Shown: positions 8,854 to 18,853 of the stretch, piece after piece
How the letters are laid out: each line of letters opens with the position of its first letter
Numbering within the stretch: position 1 is the stretch's first letter
Source: an uncultured bacterium
Lineage (GTDB): Bacteria; Bacillota; Clostridia; TANB77; CAG-508
Assembly (NCBI GenBank): GCA_905215935.1
Contig: CAJMRY010000002.1
Span: 1 to 64,000, forward strand
Length of the DNA stretch: 64,000 nt
Reading direction: 5' to 3'
Position numbers and translations under genes: made by a program
Notes under the pieces: model-generated
The model's database searches: none
Seen by the model: only the letters and a program-made list of their open reading frames with translations
What the model was told of the DNA's origin: nothing

Positions 8854-9261
8854 TTTTTTCATCCTTTCACAATTAAAAATATAACTAGAAATTATATATC
8901 ATAAATAAAACAATAATTCAATTAAATGTACAAATAAAATACAAGAAACATACTAATATATTAAAAAATATATTAAATATTAAAATTTCAACTATAAATA
9001 ACTAAAATTAAATGAATATTAATTCTTTCCATATAAAATTTATGAATAATTTAGAACATTAATCTAAGCAGTATCTTAGTAATAGTTATAATTTTCTATT
9101 AGATAAGGATGTTAATATGTAGCAATAGAAGACGTAGTTGAAGAAAACAAGAAAATAAGGTACCAGATAAAAACGTTAATATATAGTTAATACAGGTTAC
9201 ATAATATTTCCATTGAATAGCCTGAATTAATTTTATATAATTAATTAAAGGAGTGAAATCT
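8854..9261. other. AT-rich intergenic region between divergent genes
   Basis: About 400 bp between the leftward thyX-like gene and the rightward glucoamylase gene. I see no gene, terminator or clear riboswitch. It must hold both promoters; no match to consensus is convincing. Confidence 0.4.
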
Positions 9262-10492
9262 ATGAGAATATTTAAATGCTATGGTAATAAACTACTTTTA
9301 AAAGAACTAAAAGGTAGCTATAACTTTTTTATAAAAGAAGCTAATGTAAAAAAAGATAGTAAAGGATATGGTTTAATAAGAGATAAAACGAAACTTGCAG
9401 ATGACATTTCTAGCATAGCTTCTGTAGGATATGGACTTGCAGCTTTAATAATAGGAGTAGAACATAATTGGATTAGTTATAAAAAAGCATATGATAGAGC
9501 AAACAGAACATTAGATACATTTACTCAAAATGTAGAAGGTATAAACGGATTTTTTTATCATTTTATTGATATTAATACAGGAAAAAGGGTGTGGAACTGC
9601 GAAATATCTATTATTGATACAGCTATTTTTATTTGTGGAGCTATAACAGTAGGCGAATATTTTGGAGGAATTATAAAAGAAAAAGCAGAATATTTATATA
9701 AAAGAATAAATTGGAGATGGTATACAAATTCAGCAACTAATCAATTTTATATGGGATATTCAGATGAAAAGGGTTTTTGGGGAGCTTGGAATATGTATGC
9801 AGAACATTTAATGCAATATGTTTTAGGAGTCGCTTCTCCAACGTTTTCTGTGAGTAGGGATATGTATAATAATTTTAGTAAAGAGAAAAAAGACTATAAA
9901 CAAATAAAAGATATAATATATACATATTGGGGAACTCTATTTACATATCAATTTTCACATGGTTGGATAAATTTTAGAAATAGACAAGATTCAGATGGCA
10001 TAGATTGGTTTGAAAATTCTATAAAAGCTACTAAAGCAAATAGAGAGTTTTGTATAGATAATAAAAATAAATTTAAAACATTTGGAGAAAATTCATGGGG
10101 ATTAACAGCATGTGTTGGACCTAGCCGGGTATTCTGGGAGATATGGAGCAGAGCCTTGTGATAATAAAAATAATGATGGAACAATTACTCCTTGTGGAGC
10201 TATTGGTTCTATTGTATTTACACCAGAAGAATCTATAAAAGCAATGGAATATTATTATAATAATTTTCCAAAATTATGGTGTAAATATGGTTTTAAGGAT
10301 GCATATAATTTAGAGTCTGAAAAAGAATGGTATTCTATAGAATGTATAGGAATTGATAAGGGAATATCGATGATTATGATTGAAAATTATTTATCTGGTC
10401 TTATATGGAAGTATTTTATGAATAATAAATATGTAAAAAAAGGTTTAAATTTATTACAAATAAATAATAAAAAAGAATATGTATCAATTTGA
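9262..10492 (+). CDS. Glucoamylase-family (PF10091-type) glycoside hydrolase, CGG-recoded
   Basis: Read with one +1 shift this is a 409-residue cytoplasmic protein of the glycoamylase-like family, which includes beta-1,2-glucan hydrolases (GH144-like). Conserved blocks are DEKGFWGAWNMYAEHLMQYV, FTYQFSHGWINFR and the C-terminal WGLTACVGP-SGYSGRYGAEP with DGTITPCGAIGSI. Zero frame reads to CGG at 10126-10128 and stops at 10161; skipping the C restores the family motif at once and runs to 10492. The ATG at 9262 has AAAGGAG eight bases before it. It neighbours a GH3 beta-glucosidase on the opposite strand, so the pair may degrade a beta-glucan. An ordinary pseudogene is the alternative reading. 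Confidence 0.8.
10126..10128 (+). other. CGG +1 recoding site, glucoamylase-family gene
   Basis: AGC-CGG-GTA in zero frame; AGC-(C)-GGG-TAT after +1. The glycine falls in the conserved GP-x-GY motif of the family. Zero-frame translation would add only 11 more codons. Confidence 0.8.
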
Positions 10493-10821
10493 TTATATAT
10501 AGAGCGATGATGTGTATTTTACGTATTTTTATAACATAGCAAATGAGTAATTTATAGATAACTATATCTGACTAATAGTTTTCTAAAAATATAGAATATT
10601 ATATTAAATGGAGTTAATTTAGAAAGTGTAAAAACAGGTCTGATATGAATTAGAATCAGACCTGTTTTATAATAGAATATTAAAATAAAGTATCAAACTA
10701 TTAATTAAATATAAAACATATAGATATTTTTATTTGCAATTATATGCTTTTAATAGCAATATAGAGCAAAATAAAAACATATAGATTTTTTTCTAACGTG
10801 TGTATGCTGTAAATAGTAGCT
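10493..10821. other. Intergenic region with terminator and short repeats
   Basis: Between two convergent genes, 329 bp. It contains the strong terminator at 10631-10670 and two copies of AAAACATATAGAT about 60 bp apart (near 10706 and 10767). No gene seen. Confidence 0.5.
10631..10670. terminator. Strong terminator between convergent glycosidase genes
   Basis: AAAACAGGTCTGAT (10631-10644) pairs perfectly with ATCAGACCTGTTTT (10654-10667). A-rich 5' and T-rich 3' flanks make it usable in both directions. Confidence 0.85.
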
Positions 10822-13031
10822 TTAATTAATTTTAAATTTTGCAGATAATAAATTATATTCTGAATTTGGACTAATAAATATTTTAAATTCGCCAGGTTCA
10901 TAAATAAATTCTAAGTTACTATTCCAAAATTTTAGCATATCTATTGTAATCTGGAAATCAATTTTTTTTTCCTCATGTGCTTCAAAATATACTTTTTTAA
11001 AGCCTTTTAATTCTTTTACAGGACGTACAATACTACAGGACAAATCTTGTATATAAACTTGAATAATTTCATAACCTGGAACATTACTTTCATTTTTTAT
11101 TACAATATTTGCTGTTATAGGTTTTAAATCTGATATAATAGTAGAACTTAATTGTAAATTAGAGTATTTAAATTTAGAATAAGATAATCCATAACCAAAG
11201 GGATAATAAGGTTTATCAGGGATATCTATATATCTGGATGTAAATCTAGAATTTATAATATTAGGTCTACCAGTATTGTAATGATTATAATATATAGGAC
11301 ATTGACCGACTATTTTGAGGAAAACTAATGTTTAATTTTCCACAAGGATTTACATCTCCATATAATACATCTGCTATTGCATTTCCACCTTCTATACCAG
11401 GAAATCCGAACCCATAGTAATGCATCTACATTATCAGCTATATATGATATTTCTAAGGGTCTACCACTAAATAGAATACAGACTATTGGTTTATTTAATA
11501 GTAATAGTGAATTTAATAATTGGGTTTGAATATTTGGTAATTTTATATTAGAACGTGAAGCTCCTTCACCAGATTGTTTATAATGTTCCCCAATGGCAAG
11601 TATTATTACATCAGACTTTTTTGCTATATCTAAAGCTGAATTCAAATTGTAGTTATTAATGTTTTTATTGTCTGAATTTTCTTTTTTGGGTATAGAAGGG
11701 TCCAAATTATAAAATTCTTCTTCTGATAAAATATCACATCCTTTTTCAAATGGAAATGGGGTATTTAATTTATTATATAATCCATCTTTTAATGTTACTG
11801 TACTAATCTCATTTTTACTATAAATAGACCATGAGCCTGAAAGTGCTATATTGTTTGAATAAGGACCAATTAAACAGATCTTAGTCTTTTTATCTAAAGG
11901 TAAAATGTTATTTTTATTTTCTAATAAAACAAATGTATTACTAGCGACTTTTCTGGCAACATCTCTATTTTTTTTACAAAGAATATAAGTTTTTTCTTTT
12001 TCAGAATTCAAATTGCCATATGGATTTTCAAATAGCCCAAGTTTATTTTTCAAATTTAATATTCTAAATACAGCAGTATTTATTTTTTCTTCTAAATTTT
12101 TATTGGATTTTATTAGTTTAGGAAGAGAATGAATATAGGTGCTAGACATCATTTCTATATCTACTGAGGCTTTTAGTGCTTTTAATGCTGCATCACTTTC
12201 ATCAGTTGCATATCCATGAGCTATTAATTCATATATAGCAGAATAATCTGATATAATTACTCCATTAAAATTTAAATGTTTTCTCAATAAGTCTTGTAAT
12301 AACCAAACATTTGCAGTACAAGGAACTCCATTTAGTGTATTAAAGCTAGGCATTATCATATCTATGCCAGAATGTATACATGTTTTAAATGCGGGTAAAT
12401 AATATTGATATAAGTCATTAATATTTATATCTACTTTATTATATTCTTTACCACCTTCTACAGCACCATATCCTATAAAATGTTTTGCACAGCAAGAAAT
12501 ATTGTTTTTATGGTATGAATCTACTATAGCTTTCGAATATAAACTACCAAGGTAAGGGTCTTCTCCAGAAATTGACTCCATTACTCGACCCCATCTAGCA
12601 TCTCGAACTAAATCTACCATAGGATAAAAATTAACATTTATTCCTGCATATCCACATTCTTTTGCAGAAATTGAAGAGACTTTTGAGACTAGACTTAAAT
12701 CCCATGAACAGCCTTGAAGTAGTGGAATAGGGAATGTTGTTTTATATCCGTTTATAATATCGCCCATAAAAAGAAGGGGAATATGATTTCTATTTTTCTC
12801 TAGATATTTGTCTTGTATAGATTTTATTGTATTAGAACCTGCAATATTTAATATACTTCCAACATTATAAATCATTTCATCAGTTAAATTTAAATCTTTT
12901 GTAGGACCTGTATTAGATGAGTTTGGCAATGTAAAAGGATCTGCTTTTATTTGAATCATTTGTCCTAATTTTTCTTCAATAGTCATTTGATTTAATAATT
13001 CGAAAAGTTTTTCTTTTTTCAATTTTATCAC
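10822..13031 (-). CDS. bglX: GH3 beta-glucosidase, two CGG recoding sites
   Basis: Read with two +1 shifts this is a GH3 beta-glucosidase of about 735 residues, normal for the BglX type, without signal peptide. The N-terminal barrel holds the nucleophile region GVIISDYSA, and the second domain has ILAIGEHYKQSGEGASRS. The zero frame breaks at CGG 11408-11406; +1 gives WVGFPGIEGGNAIADVLYG, a hallmark of the family. It breaks again at CGG 11308-11306; +1 gives NSGQCPIYYNHYNTGRP, another hallmark, then the fibronectin-III-like tail. Start is uncertain: GTG at 13031 or TTG at 13022, the latter better spaced from the AGG of TTAGGTG. It converges on the glucoamylase-family gene and likely works with it on glucan oligosaccharides. 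Confidence 0.85.
11306..11308 (-). other. CGG +1 recoding site 2, bglX
   Basis: AGT-CGG-TCA in the frame reached after site 1; AGT-(C)-GGT-CAA after +1. The glycine begins the GQ-x-PIYYN motif, which is near-invariant in GH3 enzymes of this type. Confidence 0.85.
11406..11408 (-). other. CGG +1 recoding site 1, bglX
   Basis: GTT-CGG-ATT in zero frame; GTT-(C)-GGA-TTT after +1, giving WVGFPGIEGGNA. Zero frame leads to a stop at 11325. Confidence 0.85.
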
Positions 13032-13207
13032 CTAACTATAGTATGCGAAATTTAGAATAAAAAATTCAGAATTAAAAGTTTTTATATGGTAAAAATGAAG
13101 GTATTTTTATAGATATTAGTTTGCAAAAGTTACAGATAAAAGTAGGAGAGTAAGAGGTTATTTTTTTGCAAAGAGACAATATTTGCGAATATGAATGATT
13201 AATATAT

Positions 13208-13237
13208 AAAAAAAGTAGAGATAACTCTACTTTTTTT
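13208..13237. terminator. Bidirectional terminator
   Basis: AAAAAAAGTAGAG pairs perfectly with CTCTACTTTTTTT. It lies directly after the stop of the TM2 gene on the minus strand. Confidence 0.85.
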
Positions 13238-13238
13238 A

Positions 13239-13676
13239 TTAGTCTTTTAATTGAACACCATTTGCATCTGTTTGAATATTACCACATAAAATCATGATAC
13301 CTTCAACAAGTCCCCAAATTTCAACAGCTACTGTAGCTATACCACAAGTAATTAATCCACCTACAAGTGAAACTAATAATTGTACAACAGCTTTAGTAGT
13401 AAATCCTAAATAAAAGTTATGTACACCAAAAGTACCTAAGAATATACCAAGTAAACCAGCAACAAGTTTAGATTTTGCTTGTGGATTAGTGTTTGCTTGA
13501 TTATTATTAATAACAGTTGCATTTTGTGCATTTGTAGTATTTTGATTTACATTTTGTGCTTCAGAAGTTGTTTCAGAAGTTGTTTCTGGATTAGATGTAT
13601 TTGTAGCTTTTGCAGCACATTCATCACATAATTCTTGTCCATCTGGTATTTCTTTACCACACATTTTACAGAACAT
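13239..13676 (-). CDS. Zinc-ribbon and TM2 domain protein
   Basis: A 145-residue membrane protein. Residues 1-20 form a zinc ribbon (CKMCGKEIPDGQELCDEC), 21-68 are a Ser/Thr/Asn/Gln-rich linker, and 69-145 hold a TM2 domain with two membrane helices around the LGTFGVHNFYLGFTTKA motif. The TM2 family has no defined biochemical role in bacteria. A GGGGAG site precedes the ATG. It is monocistronic with its own terminator. Confidence 0.8.
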   Translation of the reverse strand: MFCKMCGKEIPDGQELCDECAAKATNTSNPETTSETTSEAQNVNQNTTNAQNATVINNNQANTNPQAKSKLVAGLLGIFLGTFGVHNFYLGFTTKAVVQLLVSLVGGLITCGIATVAVEIWGLVEGIMILCGNIQTDANGVQLKD

Positions 13677-13898
13677 TATTTTCTCCCCTTTCTAAATAGT
13701 ATAAATATATTATACATTATTCTACATGTTTTTCAAGTATATTGTAATGAAAAATATTGTTTCTTAAATTAAATATATGTAATACATTGTTAAAAAATTC
13801 ATAGTAACATGGAACTTTTTATTGTAATATTGGCAAAAAGATGATAGAATCTAGAATGTTAAAATAAATATATTAGAAAATAAGAGAGGGTGATCTTT

Positions 13899-14883
13899 TT
13901 GAACATAAAAAAAATATATAATGAATTAGTAAAAAAAATACCACCATCTAATATAAAAGAAGAAGAAGAAATGAGAAAATATACTTCATTTAAAATTGGA
14001 GGAATAGCAGATATATTAATATTTGCAAAAAGTATAGAAGATATAAAAAACGTTTTAGAAATAGTAAAAACAAACAATATACCCCTAACTATAATAGGAA
14101 ATGGCACAAATTTATTAGTAAAAGATAATGGAATAAGAGGAATTGTTTTAAAAATAGATTTACAAGAAATAGATATAAAAAAAGACAAACAAGATATAGA
14201 AATGCAAGTTGGTTATGACAAAGTTGCAGAAGAAGAGGAAGAATATAAATATAATCAAGATGTAATAATAAAGCTTGGTGCAGGAGTAAAATTAGGAATG
14301 CTTGCTCGGAATATTATTAAAAGAAGAAATAGAAGGATTTGAATTTGCATCAGGTATTCCAGGAACTATTGGTGGAGCAATAAGAATGAATGCAGGTGCT
14401 CACGGAAAAGAATTTAAAGATATAGTAGTAGAGACAACATATATAGATTATAATGGTAATTTACATACAATTAATAATAATGAGCATATATTTTCATATA
14501 GACATAGTAGATTTTTTGAAGATAATGGTATAATAGTATCTTCAAAAATAAAATTAAAATATGGAAACAGACAAATTATAAAGGCAAAAATGCAAGAATA
14601 TTTAAACTATAGAAAAGAAAAACAACCGTTTAATATGCCAAGTGCTGGTAGTACTTTTAAAAGAGGAGATGATTTTATTACTGCAAAACTAATAGATGAT
14701 TGTGGTTTAAAGGGTTTTTCTATTGGAGATGCAGAAGTTTCTAATAAACATGCGGGATTTATAGTAAACAAAGGAAAAGCAACAGCAGAAGATGTTTTAA
14801 AACTAGTAGAGTATGTTAAGAGAGTAGTATTTGAAAAGACTAGTAAAAATATCGAGTTAGAAATAGAGGTTATAGGAGATTAG
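13899..14883 (+). CDS. murB: UDP-N-acetylenolpyruvoylglucosamine reductase, CGG-recoded
   Basis: Read with one +1 shift this is a 327-residue MurB, the FAD enzyme that makes UDP-MurNAc for peptidoglycan. Visible: the FAD-domain start RKYTSFKIGG, the IGNGTNLLV pyrophosphate loop, FASGIPGTIGGAIRMNAGAHG, the catalytic-serine region PSAGSTFKR and a C-terminal HAGFIVNKGKATAEDV block. An acidic, Lys-rich insert lies near residues 95-122 (KKDKQDIEM to EEEEEYKYN). The frame breaks at CGG 14307-14309 between the insert and FASGIPG. MurB is essential, so a pseudogene is unlikely. TTG 13899 is the preferred start (AGAGGGTGA five bases upstream). yvcK follows 28 bp later. Confidence 0.88.
14307..14309 (+). 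other. CGG +1 recoding site, murB
   Basis: GCT-CGG-AAT in zero frame; GCT-(C)-GGA-ATA after +1, giving LGMLAGILLKEEIEGFEFAS. Zero frame stops at 14342. The residue here is not strictly conserved in MurB, so it supports the shift but not the glycine identity. Confidence 0.82.
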
Positions 14884-14911
14884 ATAAAAAAGAAAGGTTT
14901 GAGAATATAAA

Positions 14912-16555
14912 ATGAATGGCTTTTTTGAATGGTTTAAATCAAGCACAAAAATGAAAAGATGGATATTTTTAATATTAGTAGGAGTAGTTTTTTTAGTATT
15001 TGCTATTTCTAATATATTAGTAATAAAAGAATTAGACTTTAATACAATAGGAAAAATTGTTATTAGTTTTATTATAGGATTTATATCTATAGTAATAGGA
15101 ATAGTATATATTCAAAAAAGAACATTAGAATTACTAATAGAGAATACAGACACTAGAAAAAGAGTCGATGTAAAGTCATTAATATTTAATAAAAAAGTGT
15201 ATAATCAAGGACCTAAAATAGTTGTTTTAGGAGGAGGCGCAGGTCTAAATAGTATTTTAAGGGGATTAAAAAATTATACAGATAATATTACTGCAATTGT
15301 AACTGTTTCAGATTATGGGGAAGCTGTAAGTGATTCAAGAAGAATTTTGGGGGCATTACCATTAGAAGATGTAAAAGAAAGTATAATTTCACTTGCAACT
15401 GATGAAGAATCAATGAGAGGAATCATAAATTTAAAATTTGAAAGTGGAAGATTACAATATTTATCTTTTGGAGATATCTTTTTACTTGCAATGAATGAAT
15501 ATTCAAAAGATTTCACTAAATCTATAGAAAAAACAACAAATATATTAAATATGACAGGAAAGGTTTTACCAGTAACATTAGAAGAAATAAAAATATGTGC
15601 AGAATTAGAAGATGGAACAGTAATAGAAAATAAAAATGACATACCAGATATTGTAAACAGTAAAACAAGTAAAATATCAAGAGTTTTCATAAATCCACAT
15701 AATTGTAAACCAGCACCAGGTGTAATAGAGTCTATAATGGAGGCAGATGCAATTGTAATAGCACCAGGAAGTTTGTATACAAATATAATTCCGAATTTAC
15801 TTGTTAAAGGTGTAACAAAAGCAATTAGAGAAAGTAAAGCCTTTAAAATATATGTAAGTAATTTAATGACAGAACCTGGTCAAACATATAATTATAGTTT
15901 ATCTGATCATATTAATGCTATAAATAACCATGCAGGAGGAAAAATAATTGATTATTGTATTTATGATACAGGAGAAATTGTTCCAGAATATATTAGAAAA
16001 TATAATATGCAAGGGTATGAATTAATAGAACAAGATATTCAAAAAGTAAAAAATCAAGGAATTAAATTAATGCAAAGAAATATTTCTTGCATGCAAGGAG
16101 AATATATAAGACATGATTCAAATGCAGTTGCACAAGCTATAATAGAACTTGTATGTGAAGATTTGAAATTCAAAGATAAGCAAAACGATTTGAAGTATAT
16201 GTTATTAAATGATAGATTAAAATCAAGTAAAAAACATAATAAAAGAATTCAAAGAAATAAAGTTAAACAAGCAAAAAAGAAACCACAAGGTAAAAGTAAA
16301 TTCTTTTCAAAATATCAAGACAGAATAGAATCTATTAAAGAAAGTGATATGAAATTAAAAGAAAAAGAAAGATTAAATAAAATACAAGAAAAGTTAAGGA
16401 AAAAGCCAGAAACCTCGAAAGATAAAAAAAGAGTAAATTCAAATAAAAATGTAAAACAAAAAGAAGTACAAATACCAATGCCAAATAAAATAGACCAATT
16501 AGATGAAAACGAAAGAAAAAAGATTATAGATACAATAAATAAACTTAGAAGATAA
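14912..16555 (+). CDS. yvcK: YvcK/CofD-like protein with membrane anchor
   Basis: A 547-residue protein, far longer than the usual 320. Residues 15-40 and 48-70 are two membrane helices, then the Rossmann-like YvcK core begins (PKIVVLGGGAGLNSILRGL), and residues after 430 form a Lys/Glu-rich charged tail. YvcK binds UDP-sugars and links carbon metabolism to cell-wall synthesis. The usual DDGGSSGRLR signature reads DYGEAVSDSRR, a notable divergence. Typical partners rapZ and whiA are not adjacent; murB is 28 bp upstream, so a cell-wall role fits. Confidence 0.8.
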   Translation: MNGFFEWFKSSTKMKRWIFLILVGVVFLVFAISNILVIKELDFNTIGKIVISFIIGFISIVIGIVYIQKRTLELLIENTDTRKRVDVKSLIFNKKVYNQGPKIVVLGGGAGLNSILRGLKNYTDNITAIVTVSDYGEAVSDSRRILGALPLEDVKESIISLATDEESMRGIINLKFESGRLQYLSFGDIFLLAMNEYSKDFTKSIEKTTNILNMTGKVLPVTLEEIKICAELEDGTVIENKNDIPDIVNSKTSKISRVFINPHNCKPAPGVIESIMEADAIVIAPGSLYTNIIPNLLVKGVTKAIRESKAFKIYVSNLMTEPGQTYNYSLSDHINAINNHAGGKIIDYCIYDTGEIVPEYIRKYNMQGYELIEQDIQKVKNQGIKLMQRNISCMQGEYIRHDSNAVAQAIIELVCEDLKFKDKQNDLKYMLLNDRLKSSKKHNKRIQRNKVKQAKKKPQGKSKFFSKYQDRIESIKESDMKLKEKERLNKIQEKLRKKPETSKDKKRVNSNKNVKQKEVQIPMPNKIDQLDENERKKIIDTINKLRR

Positions 16556-16575
16556 AATCTGGTAATAGAAAAATT

Positions 16576-16697
16576 GTTGCCAAAAGGTGCCAAAAGGGAC
16601 GGGGCATATTGACAATTTTAATATTATCTTTGGGTTGTTAAATAATTTTATTAAAAATTGTCAATATGCCCCGTCCCTTTTGGCAACTTTTGGCAAC
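16576..16697. repeat. Long near-perfect inverted repeat (MITE- or REP-like)
   Basis: Left arm 16576-16620 and right arm 16652-16697 are complementary over about 45 bases with only one or two differences, separated by about 30 bases. Each arm begins with two head-to-tail copies of GCCAAAAG and contains GGGACGGGGCATATTGAC. This GC-rich core is unlike the surrounding DNA. No transposase is present. It sits between yvcK and the debranching enzyme and could also stop transcription. Confidence 0.8.
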
Positions 16698-16724
16698 ATG
16701 TTGAGGAGATGGAGGAAATAACAA

Positions 16725-18743
16725 ATGAAATATGGAAAAAGATACATGAATTTAGAAAAGGGATTACAAAAGGAATGGATTATTACAAATGGTATAGGAG
16801 GATATGCAAGTTCCACGATAATTGGTAGTAATACAAGAAAATATCATGGATTATTAATAGCACCTTTAACGCCACCAGCAAGAAGATTTCTAATTTTATC
16901 TAAAGTAGATGAATCAATAGAAATTGAAGGAAGTAGATATAATTTATATACAAATGTATGTAAAAATTATATTTCAGATGGTTATAAATATGAACAAAAC
17001 TTTGAAAAAGACGTTATTCCGATATTCAGTTATAAAGTAAGAGATACTAAAATAAAGAAAAGCATTTGTATGGAATATGGGAAAAACACAGTAACTATTC
17101 TTTATGAAATAAAAAATGGTGATTATAATTCTAAATTAACATTGGCACCAATAATGAATTATAGAGATTTTCATACAATGAATACAAACCATAATTTTAA
17201 TGTAATACAAAACTCAGAAGCAACAAAATTAAAAGTCTGTATAGATGGACATTCTGAATTTCCAGTATATATTAATGTATCAGAAGGAAAATATATAGAG
17301 CATTATAATGATAATTTTAAAAATATGTTTTATATAGAAGAAGAAAAAAGAGGTTTTTATCCAGAAGAAGATCATTTAGTTCCAGGTAGATATGAAATTA
17401 GTTTATTACCAAAAGAAAATAAGAAAATTACTTTTGTATGTTCTTTAGAAGAGAATATTGAAGAAATAAATGCAGAGGAAATAATAAAAAAAGAAAAAGA
17501 AAGAATAGATGAATTAGTAAAACAATCAGATTTGATAGATGAAAATAGTGGTAAAACAAAAGAATTAGTAAAAGATTACATTATAGCAGCAGATAATTTT
17601 GTTGTATATAGACCAAGCTTTGGATTACACACAATAATTGCAGGATATCCTTGGTTTTTAGATTGGGGAAGAGATACACTTATTTCATTTGAAGGGTTAT
17701 TATTATTACCAAAAAGATTTAATATTGCTAGAGAAGTTCTATTAACAATGATTAGAGATGTAAAATATGGATTAGTACCAAATGGATACTCTGGATATGA
17801 TAATAGACCATTATATAATAGTGTTGATAGTTCATTATTATTATTTGAACAAATAAAAAAATATATAGAATATACTAATGATTATGAATTTATTAAAGAA
17901 AAATTTTATGACTGTTTAGTAAAAATTATTTATTCATATGCACAAGGAATTGGTGTAGATAATAATAATATATATTTAGATGAAGATTATTTAATTGTTT
18001 CTGGTACTAAAGATACACAAAATACTTGGATGGATGCAAAAGTTGGAAATTTTGCTGTTACACCAAGAAATGGAAAAGCAGTAGAAGTAAATAGTATGTG
18101 GTATAATGCTTTAAAGATAATGGAAGAATTAACAGAGAAGTTATTTGATAAAAAATATGCAAAACAATATGCTAATATGGCAGAAAAATGTAAAAAATCA
18201 TTTAATGAAAAATTTTATAATAAGGAACAAAAATGTTTATATGATGTCATAGGAGATTCAAAAATTAGACCAAACCAATTATTTGCGATAAGTTTATCTT
18301 ATCAAGTAATTGATACAGATTCGAAATTAGCATCAGATATTTTCGAGGTTGCAACTAATAAACTTCTTAATAGTTATGGATTAAAAACACTTGCAGAAGG
18401 AGAAGAAAATTATATAGATGTATATGAAGGTGATAGTGTAAAAAGGGATATGAGCTATCATCAAGGAATAACATGGACATGGCTTTTAGGTGTATATAAT
18501 GATGCTTTTAAAAATATAATTAAAAATACAAAAGCAAAAACTAAAAGGAATCGATTAGAAAAACAATATAAAGAATTTGTGGAAAATGTAACAAATACTT
18601 TTATAAAGGAAATGGAAGAAGGTCATACAGTAGGAAGCATTCCAGAAATTTATGATTCTAAAAAGCCATATCTCCCAAAAGGTGCTTTTGCTCAAGGTTG
18701 GAGTGTTGCAGAGGTATTTAGAATTATATTAAAAAATTCATAA
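16725..18743 (+). CDS. Glycogen debranching enzyme (amylo-alpha-1,6-glucosidase)
   Basis: A 672-residue cytoplasmic enzyme of the bacterial/archaeal GDE type that removes alpha-1,6 branches from glycogen. The N-terminal domain starts LEKGLQKEWIITNGIGGYAS and includes NTRKYHGLLIAPLTPP. The C-terminal (alpha/alpha)6 domain has AGYPWFLDWGRDTLISFEGL near residue 308, which carries a catalytic acid, and PKGAFAQGWSVAEVFRI at the end. GGAGG sits nine bases before the ATG. No other glycogen gene is adjacent. Confidence 0.93.
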   Translation: MKYGKRYMNLEKGLQKEWIITNGIGGYASSTIIGSNTRKYHGLLIAPLTPPARRFLILSKVDESIEIEGSRYNLYTNVCKNYISDGYKYEQNFEKDVIPIFSYKVRDTKIKKSICMEYGKNTVTILYEIKNGDYNSKLTLAPIMNYRDFHTMNTNHNFNVIQNSEATKLKVCIDGHSEFPVYINVSEGKYIEHYNDNFKNMFYIEEEKRGFYPEEDHLVPGRYEISLLPKENKKITFVCSLEENIEEINAEEIIKKEKERIDELVKQSDLIDENSGKTKELVKDYIIAADNFVVYRPSFGLHTIIAGYPWFLDWGRDTLISFEGLLLLPKRFNIAREVLLTMIRDVKYGLVPNGYSGYDNRPLYNSVDSSLLLFEQIKKYIEYTNDYEFIKEKFYDCLVKIIYSYAQGIGVDNNNIYLDEDYLIVSGTKDTQNTWMDAKVGNFAVTPRNGKAVEVNSMWYNALKIMEELTEKLFDKKYAKQYANMAEKCKKSFNEKFYNKEQKCLYDVIGDSKIRPNQLFAISLSYQVIDTDSKLASDIFEVATNKLLNSYGLKTLAEGEENYIDVYEGDSVKRDMSYHQGITWTWLLGVYNDAFKNIIKNTKAKTKRNRLEKQYKEFVENVTNTFIKEMEEGHTVGSIPEIYDSKKPYLPKGAFAQGWSVAEVFRIILKNS

Positions 18744-18853
18744 ATATATATTTTTGAAAAAAGTTAAAATATTAGGTGTAAATGACAAAATAGATAGATA
18801 AATGCAAAATAACTTATCCATTTGCAAATAAGAGAAAGGATTCGAGAGAAAAT

